DNA of 64,000 nt. Origin: Stichopus chloronotus. Taxonomy: Eukaryota; Echinodermata; Holothuroidea; Aspidochirotida; Stichopodidae. Under the pieces are notes generated by a model. It saw only the letters and a list, made by a program, of their open reading frames with translations, had not been told where the DNA came from and made no database searches. The stretch is taken from assembly GCA_021234535.1 (NCBI GenBank), contig CM037841.1:15148825-15212824 (forward strand), in the 5' to 3' direction. Positions 57,227-64,000 of the stretch are shown here, piece by piece. The stretch's first letter is position 1. Each line of letters begins with the position of its first letter. A program made the translations under genes and the position numbers.

Positions 57227-59403
57227 GGGGGTGGGGAAGTTATGAAAAATGTTCTTTGGAAGGACCTATCTGAAAAATACTAAGATATGATTGTATTTTC
57301 CTGAACCTGCATTACCAGGTAGAGGTATTATATTATAGGCTACTAACTCAGACTTGAACTATTGTGGAAATGTTTACATTGAGGACATTTTTTGTGTATT
57401 GACATTTGGCATGTTGCTTGCTTCAGAACTTTGCAGGGAAGCCATTACAGGTACAAAATGATGCTGAAAATGAGTCATCTCTTTTTCAAACCAGGAATGA
57501 TCACATGGTGAATGTATTGAATAAATGTCTTTATTAGCTCAATTATGTGCTGTTTCATTTAGTGATTAACATTTGTGTAACAATTTACACATTATTTTAT
57601 GCAGATTTATTAATTGAAAGTCAAGATACTGTTGGTTAGAAAAGTAAGTAGATTGTATATTGAGTACAGTGTACCAATTTGAGAAGACCTGCTGGAAATA
57701 AAGGTTTGCCTAATTTGAGTTTGCTTAATTTTAGAGTTTGTTTGTATCTTCCGTGGAACAGCTTTTCCCTTGGAATGTGATGATAAATGGTTAGAATATA
57801 GTTTTTCTGTAATTACAGTAGTTGTTCCTAAGATTTTTTTGAAGGGGATGCAATGCAGCCTGTGAAAAAAAAACTTGAAACATGTGATGGAAGTAGTAAG
57901 AGCCTGGGTGCTAGAGTGGAAGTAATGAAATAACTTACTAAGTGTACATGTATGTCAAGAAGTTGCAAATTTGCTGCTACTGAGTTTAGAGTCATGTCTG
58001 TGAGCTTGAGTCAAGCTATTGCAAATCATCATGGAGCTATTGACTGATTGGAATTAGAAACTACTATGTTACTTTCTTAATTTAAGTAACTTAATGTAGA
58101 GTTCAATCAAAGTGAATGCCTAACCCTCACTTCTTAACTTAGTAAGCCACATTCACAGGGGGCCCATGTGAAAATTCCTTAGAATAAACTTTTAAGCAGG
58201 CCTAACGATAGCCTAGGCTACATCCTTCTTTGATTACGTTCACAATAAGACCTTAAGCATAATCTACTTATAATTAGGCCTAGCATATGCTACTAATAAT
58301 TTGATAGACCCCCTAGCAAGATAACAATAAAGCTTGTCGAACCTATATATGCTCTAACGTGAAGTTACTTTCTTGTGAAGTACCATAACGAATATAACGT
58401 ACGTTGCAAGTAATCCTTTTCATTTGTTCTTTTGCATGGGTCTTTCATGGGAGGTGCATGGGCCTAACGTTAGAGGCCACTTTAACACAGCACAACAAAA
58501 TCGGGACCAAACCCCCAGACGGTCAGATGCTAACCTAACTTAGACCCATAGTGACGTAGGTGCAAGCCTACCTCCGCCTAAGTCTGCCTAGGCTTGGCAT
58601 GGTTTTTTTGTCAATAGTTCGTAGAGTCGTTCTTAGGACAGCCAGGAGCAATAGAATATTTAGGCTACTCCGATCCGGTACTTAGGCTAGTATCAGTCTA
58701 AGTTTTGCCTGGGCTAGCTGACGTAAGCAATAACCAAAATGTAACTTAATTAGGTCTGGATTAAAACAGGATGAGAGCGACCGAGGATTTGCCCTAGGCC
58801 TATGCCGGATATTCAATACATAACGTCCCCGAAAGAACTTTCTTAGCCTAGTCTAGCCATGATTATCGCAAATGAACTACATTGCTATTTTCAGCATCAA
58901 ATTCAGTGAATTAAATTAGCTGCACGACAGACGTATAGCTGTGGTGTAGATTCTGACTAGTAGTAATCAGGGCACTAGCCTACTGTGTATGATATTGATA
59001 TAACGTTACTGTATTGTTTACGGAATTACTGTAATTGCAAAGAACCTACATACGCATGTACACACGTACTACATACTACACGCTACTTGTCACGTCCGAG
59101 TGTCCGATGCGCGCTCAATGAACGACTGTGCACTAGCTGAACAGGGAGAGATTCATAGAATATGTTACACAATCGTTTGTGGTAAATGTAACGTGTAAGT
59201 CACAAATTATCTCTATTATTTAAACTACAAACCAATTTTGTTATGTCATAGAATGTTAAAAATAGGTAAATCAGTATGACATGAAGCAATCTGTAAGCAG
59301 AGATCATTTTTACAGTGATATCACTGAAAACAAGCGACTGATGTTGCTCTATAGCAGGGTACCTCAACCGAGTTTCAAATCCGGACAATTCGCCATTTTG
59401 AGC
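57227..59403. other. Unrecognised
   Basis: No exon or known repeat recognised. Frequent 'ctaggcct' and 'aacgt' words at 58.2-59.0 kb. Confidence 0.35.
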
Positions 59404-59426
59404 TTGGTATCTACCAAATGAATTCT

Positions 59427-60061
59427 ACCTCACCATTACATTTCACTCCGCAATTACATGAGAGATTGCATAGTCGGATAAAGCCTCAGTGCGTGATCTG
59501 GATCCGAAGAGAACGGATGCACCTGCTGCCCGCTCTCTACGGTTGAGTTCATCTCAAAAGCTTCAGTTCCCGCCTAGTACAGGCTTAAGTTTCCTTTGCC
59601 TTCTTATCTACAAGAAGCTCAATTACAGAAGTAATACGGTTTTTGAAGTCTCTGTTCTCCTTAGGAACGGTTGCTTAAGCTTTGGCTTCGTTGTTCAGTG
59701 TCACTTGTAGGCAACTTGTACTGTATTAGTCGTGGACGCCAAACTGTTCTCCCATAAATTGGAAGTGTGCCTTGTACATGGGATAGGGAGAAGTAACAGC
59801 AGCACTGGAAGTATTTTGCTGTCCTAGTGCACTATATAGTCACTACCAGTATTTTGCTTGGTATGTGAGTTTCTTTCGTTAGTATAGCCCCTGCTGAAGT
59901 GTACATAGGCCAAACTCATACGAGAGAATTAAGCCTACAAACTAATGCCCATGCTCTTAGTATACAAACCTTAATCGGAGCACCCAGGTTTAAATCAAGC
60001 TTAGAATCTTTCTGGCATCCTGCCTTATCTGAAAGATAGAGGTCCAATAAAATTCATCATC
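59427..60061 (+). other. Presumed 5' leader of the DIRS-like element
   Basis: Sequence immediately upstream of the gag start. It carries no open frame with known domains. An inverted terminal repeat or split direct repeat, expected for DIRS elements, could not be demonstrated. Confidence 0.3.
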
Positions 60062-61097
60062 ATGGACATACTTGATTATGATGAAGGACATACTTGATTA
60101 TGATGAAGGAACGGAGGTTGACAATGTGTCACCTTCCCCAGCTAACATAGCAGGGCCATCTAGAACAAACTTACCTAGTGAAAAGGAAACCTCCGAGAAG
60201 AACGATTTGAAGGAGGTTCTTGCTCAAATGCAGAAATAAATAAACCAACTTGCAGAGAAAACGTTGGCAAAGGACCAGCCTGGCAACCCTCATGTGAGTG
60301 ATGTAGAATCTGTGCACTCCTTAAATCAAAAGGGTCACAATATCGACTTCGATGAAGAAATTCAAAACCTCTTGTGCGAATCACAATTAGATTCGGCAGA
60401 AAACCCAGGCACCATCACTATAGATGATGCACCCAAAGAGGCTGAAGAACAAAAAATCTTCAGCGTTCTGGTCTCCGATCTTAATCTGGACGTAAATTGT
60501 GGTCCAAAAGTAGAAGAAAAGGTTGCCTCACTGTTGAATAATATTTGCATCAACAAATTATCGCCGGCAAAATTGAAAGAAAAATGTGGCAAATACCGTA
60601 CACCTGAGAATGTCCAGCTACTGCAAACGACTCAGGTCAACAAACTGGTTTGGGACAATATAAAAACACCAACCAGAACAACAGATATCAAGCTACAGAA
60701 GCTTCAAATGCTGAATGTTAAAGTTATGTCGGCCTTAACTGTCCTTCTAAGTGATCTACTAGTGTGCAAGTTATCCCTTGACAAGGAGTCCATTATAACT
60801 GGACTTACCGATGCTCTGGTGCTTCTTGGTTCCGCCAATATAGACCTAAATTACAACAGAAGAGAGCTTATCCGCCAGGAAGTCAAAGCTGATTTTAAAA
60901 ATCTCTGTGACAAGTCCACTCCGATTTCAACTCTCCTATTTGGAGATGAGTTATCACAGAAACTCCGAGACATTAACGATGCCAATAAGCTAAGCATGCG
61001 ATGTTTGGCTCCTCGTGGCAGAGGACGAGGTTCCACCTCATTTCGTGGTAAAGCAAGAGGTCGTGGAAGAAACGCACAGCGCTATCAGCCTTTTTAG
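60062..61097 (+). pseudogene. DIRS-like gag, disrupted
   Basis: The ATG at 60062 opens a frame that is broken by a 22-bp tandem duplication (60064-60085 repeated at 60086-60107) and by a TAA at 60237-60239; thereafter it is open to 61097. The long part (about 285 residues) is acidic at its start (DFDEEIQNLL), helical in the middle, and ends with an RG-rich tail (APRGRGRGS, RGRGRNAQR), as in gag proteins of DIRS/Ngaro-type elements. Expected role: RNA packaging. It overlaps the RT frame by a few bases. Confidence 0.7.
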
Positions 61098-62735
61098 GCC
61101 AACGCCAGATGCCCACCAGAAACTACGGGCAACCATTCCAGGAACGGTCCAAGAACCATACAGAGAGAAAGTAGGTGGCGTAAGAGCAATTTTAACTGTA
61201 AATTGTCAGTCGCAAAATGCACTAGTTGCGGGCAGACTGAAATACTTCATTGCTCGATGGCGTGAAGTTACACAAGATCAATCTATTTTAAACTGTGTAT
61301 CTGGCTATGACATTGAATTTGACGAGTGCAGACCGATTCAATACTGTTAATCAAAAATGTACTGTGCGCCCCAAACTCCAAGTGAAGAGCTCTTTATGGA
61401 GCAAGAAATACAAAAACTTTTTGCAAAGGACGTTTTGCAGGAAACACATCACTGCCGTGGGGAGTTTATATCTCCTGTGTTTTTCAGACCTAAACCAGAT
61501 GGTTCATAGAGAATGATTTTGAATTTGAAGCATTTGAACGAAAGTGTGAAATATTGGCACTTCAAAATGGACACATTACAATCTGCCTTGCGTCTTATGC
61601 AACCACAATGTTTCATGGCTTCAATTGACCTCAAACACGCCTACTACTCAGTGCAGGTTAGTGTCGCAAGCAGAAAATATTTGAGACTGTTGTGTAAAGA
61701 GAACGTGTATCAATACACCTGCTTACCAAATGGCTAAGCTTCATCGCCAAGAATTTTTACCAAACTGGTAAAGCCCATTCTATCAGAACTTTGGAAAAAA
61801 AGGCGTCAATTGCTTAAGCTATATAGATGACTTTTATATACAAGCTAACTCTGAACATGAGTGCACACGGGCTGTTATCCTAGCAGGTACATTATTCTAA
61901 AAGTCAGGCGTCCTCATTCATCCAGAAAAATCTGTGCTGGTACCGAAGAACACTTTAATATTCCTTGAGTTTGAGCTAAACCCACGAACAATGACTGTCA
62001 GATCAAAACCAGAAAGAATCTTAACTACTCCGTCTGCATGAGATACAAACGTTCAGACAGAAGAGTAGGAAAACCATAAGGGACCTGGCACACATAATTG
62101 GTATCTTGGTGTCTCTTATGCCAGGGGTCCAATATGGGCCGCTCCACTATAGAGAGATGGAAACGATGAAAATCGCTCTCCTCCAAAAATATAAAGGAAA
62201 TTTTGATGCACAAATCAGTATGAGCGAATATGAGGAATTAGATTGGTGGCAAGCTAATCTTCCTTCAGCTTACAAGCACGTTGTAGAGATAAGCCCAGAC
62301 TTAATCTTAGAAACTGACGCCTCCTTATCTGGATGGGGAGCATTTTGTCCCACACTTTCCACACAAGCGCAAGGCAAGTGGTCGCATAAAGAAAGGGCGC
62401 ATCACATAAATGTACTTGAATTATTGGCTGTGCATTATGCTTTAAAAGCTTTGTGCTCAGAAGGGAGCTTCAGACATATAAGAATATTTACAGACAGTTC
62501 GACAACTGTTGCATATGTCAAATCAATGGGGGGGGGGGGGGGAACTCACTCCTCACAATGTAATACTGTGGTCAAGGACATCTGGACTTGGGCTGAACAT
62601 AAACTTGTATGGTTATCGTGTTATCACTTGCCAGGCAGGTGTAATACTACCGCGGACAAGCTGTCCCTCAAATTTCAAACTAATACAGAATGGATGCTCC
62701 ACCCGGAAGTGTTTCACACCATATCAGTAGTATAG
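61085..62735 (+). pseudogene. DIRS-like reverse transcriptase-RNase H, disrupted
   Basis: Parts in order: AGRLKYFIARW with VSGYDIEF (N-terminal RT region typical of DIRS), FRPKPDGS and MILNLKHLN, FMASIDLKHAYYSV, ASSPRIFTKLVKPIL, SYIDDFY (catalytic YxDD, near 61818-61838), then RNase H with LETDASLSGWGAF, NVLELLAVHYAL, FTDSSTTVAYVKSMGG and LPGRCNTTADKLS. Breaks include TAG at 61507-61509, TAA at 61735-61737 and frameshifts near 61345, 61790 and 62030. An 11-nt G run (62529-62541) lies within RNase H. After TEWMLHPEVF the sequence is lost before any tyrosine recombinase. Confidence 0.88.
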
Positions 62736-63150
62736 GGTACCACTATAGCCCCCCCCCCAAAAAAAAACCACGATAGCCCCAATTTTGTCCTAGATTTGTA
62801 CAAAAATGACACATAAACGGGGCCCCGACCAACGCCCCGAATAGTGGAAAGCAACCATAGATAATTCTTTCCTTCATTGAAGTATTCTTTGTTATCACTG
62901 CAATTACTTTTAAAATGTCGAAAACAAGTTTTAAAATGTACTTTTAAAGATGAAAAAACTTTTTTATATTTTTAATTAAGGAATTTAACTTTAAAAAACG
63001 CAATCTGTGTGCATTTAGAACGTATGGAATTTACACACAAAAGGTAAAAATGTTAAAATTTAACTATTGAAAACACATTTTTAAACCTTAAAAAGAAAAA
63101 TTTATAACTCGAAAATATTTTTTTTTCTCTGTTTTGTTGTGCTTAAAGTT
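62736..63150. other. AT-rich junction, nothing recognised
   Basis: Poly-C/poly-A rich at 62750-62768, then very AT-rich. It separates the truncated DIRS-like unit from the Polinton-like remnant and probably contains both breakpoints. Confidence 0.5.
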
Positions 63151-63596
63151 TCAAAACAAAGTTCGAAATCTTCTTTTGACGTAACGCTTTACACTTTTAT
63201 CGTTTCTACGTGGATCTTTCGTATAACCACTCACGATGACACCCATAGATCTCTTTCTGCACCTATTGAGTAAATAGTAAATACAATGGAATCCACATGC
63301 ATTAGAGTAAAGAGATTAAACTTGTCTCGTGTTATGTATGACTGGTAAAGTTCCTATGAAACGAGCGATCCCTGGTACGGTGGTGGATGGTCTTCCGTAT
63401 GAGCCGAAGTATTCTACCGATCGGGAACGTAGGTGCACACCCAATGTCTTCCGGGAAAAGATGCAGGGTCTGTGCTGAAAACGTAACAAGCGTTGCGCTC
63501 GAGTGGAGGGTGACCATTCGATGGGAATACACCTCTGAACACAGGAGAGGTGAAAGGATCTCTCTCTAAGATACGGTGAATGGTGTGGTTATCCAT
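63151..63596 (-). pseudogene. Adenain-like cysteine protease of Polinton/adintovirus type, broken
   Basis: On the minus strand from ATG 63596: FRGVFPSNG, then TDPASFPGRHWV with the catalytic His at residue 51. A one-base shift occurs near 63415; the frame then gives EYFGSYG, and further on a TAA (63316-63318), seven codons before NACGFHC with the nucleophile Cys (63295-63297), and ends at 63151-63153. The word order is that of adenovirus-type maturation proteases carried by Polintons and adintoviruses. Three defects are visible: the frameshift, a Gly in place of the usual acidic residue of the FDS-G motif, and the stop, which falls where the oxyanion-hole Gln is expected. It starts 7 bp after the capsid gene stop. 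Confidence 0.88.
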
Positions 63597-63603
63597 GGTT
63601 CAG

Positions 63604-64000
63604 TTAGCGAATAAAGTCAAAACAAACGTTGTCGTGTTTGTCGATTTCAACGAGATTGTCAAATTCTGCGTAGCATATCAGCATAGCACTTGCAGTGGTA
63701 GCCTCTGCAAATCTTATGGAAAGGTCCAAACTATCTTCTTGCTTTCCATTGTAGTGTGTCCCTTCCGCTAGATCTGGTGTAAAGTCGAAAGTGTACAGAG
63801 TGTATCCTCTTCCGTATTCTTCTCTTGAAATGTCAAAACCTTCGTCGCGATTTTTTTTATGTAGGGCAGTAAAGAGGGTATCGTAAGCCCTGACGGTGTC
63901 GTTGGAGGGTTCGTCGTCGGCAGCATAGTTGATTTTCAAAGGTTCAGTAGGATAGAGTTGACCTGCGTAACGGACCGCTATTTCACTGACCTTAATGTGA
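63604..64000 (-). pseudogene. Probable Polinton/adintovirus major capsid protein, C-terminal part
   Basis: Open for 131 codons from the window edge to a stop at 63604-63606 on the minus strand; the N-terminal part lies beyond 64000. Visible words are LYPTEPLKINY, VRAYDTLF, REEYGRGYTLYTFDFTPD, LDLSIRF and CYAEFDNLVEID. The GY-L-Y-F-L-TPD then G..L-L--F pattern near the C-terminus is what I recall for the double jelly-roll capsid proteins of Polintons/adintoviruses and for invertebrate proteins labelled F54H12.2-like. The protease directly downstream supports this. Intact within the window, but probably part of a dead locus given the broken protease. Confidence 0.72.

Larger units (their letters stand above)
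56084..59426. other. Possible 3.3 kb element bounded by inverted palindromic words
   Basis: TTTGGTAGATACCAAA (56091-56106) and TTGGTATCTACCAAAT (59404-59419) are inverted copies, with a few more matching bases outside. Each is itself a near-palindrome, which weakens the case. The interior is AT-rich and contains the possible exon at 57073-57225 but no transposase. Confidence 0.3.

Noticed and set aside
63387..63569. Plus-strand frame with GKRCRVCAE, first read as a piggyBac C-terminal zinc motif
   Set aside because: The opposite strand gives a full ordered set of adenain-like protease motifs, so the plus-strand frame is a shadow.

Overview
The window is AT-rich, intron-rich eukaryotic DNA with few host exons and many mobile elements. 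The host signal is the 5' end of a vacuole membrane protein 1 (VMP1) gene. The repeats (dispersed ~145 and ~160 bp tandem monomers with CA runs, a CR1/L2-like LINE, P-like, DIRS-like, hAT- and piggyBac-type elements and a Polinton/adintovirus remnant) fit a marine invertebrate. An echinoderm is plausible, but the species cannot be proved from the sequence.

Layout. 1-22 kb: the minus-strand VMP1 gene. Exon 1 is at 21907-21815, exon 2 at 15433-15174 and exon 3 at 7464-7374; the rest lies beyond the left edge. Splice phases agree across all junctions. The first exon plus the start of exon 2 encodes a SAP-like motif that I do not recall in vertebrate VMP1. The introns carry family A tandem repeats, a 4.2 kb TA-flanked inverted-repeat element that sits 6 bp inside the donor site of intron 3, LINE fragments and a 1.37 kb hAT-like element. 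22-33 kb: mostly unrecognised intergenic DNA with two hAT-type MITEs that keep 8-bp target duplications. 33.9-37.2 kb: two phase-compatible plus-strand exons (a membrane helix, then a somatomedin-B domain ending at a stop and a poly(A) signal). Family B repeats with Helentron-like architecture lie at 31.8, 35.2-36.9 and 47.5-49.2 kb. 41.5-46.4 kb: a CR1/L2-group LINE with both ORFs open. 49.4-53.4 kb: a broken THAP/P-element transposase gene. 55.4-59.4 kb: a TTAA-flanked MITE, palindromes and one possible terminal exon. 60.0-62.7 kb: a decayed DIRS-like gag and RT-RNase H unit without a recognisable tyrosine recombinase. 63.15-64.0 kb (minus): the C-terminal part of a probable Polinton/adintovirus major capsid gene, followed 7 bp later by a broken adenain-like protease.

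The window is an archive of nested insertions rather than one operating pathway. Only the VMP1 exons and the membrane/somatomedin-B exons look like host protein-coding sequence, and only the LINE looks potentially competent. No rRNA gene, intact tRNA gene or CRISPR array was seen.
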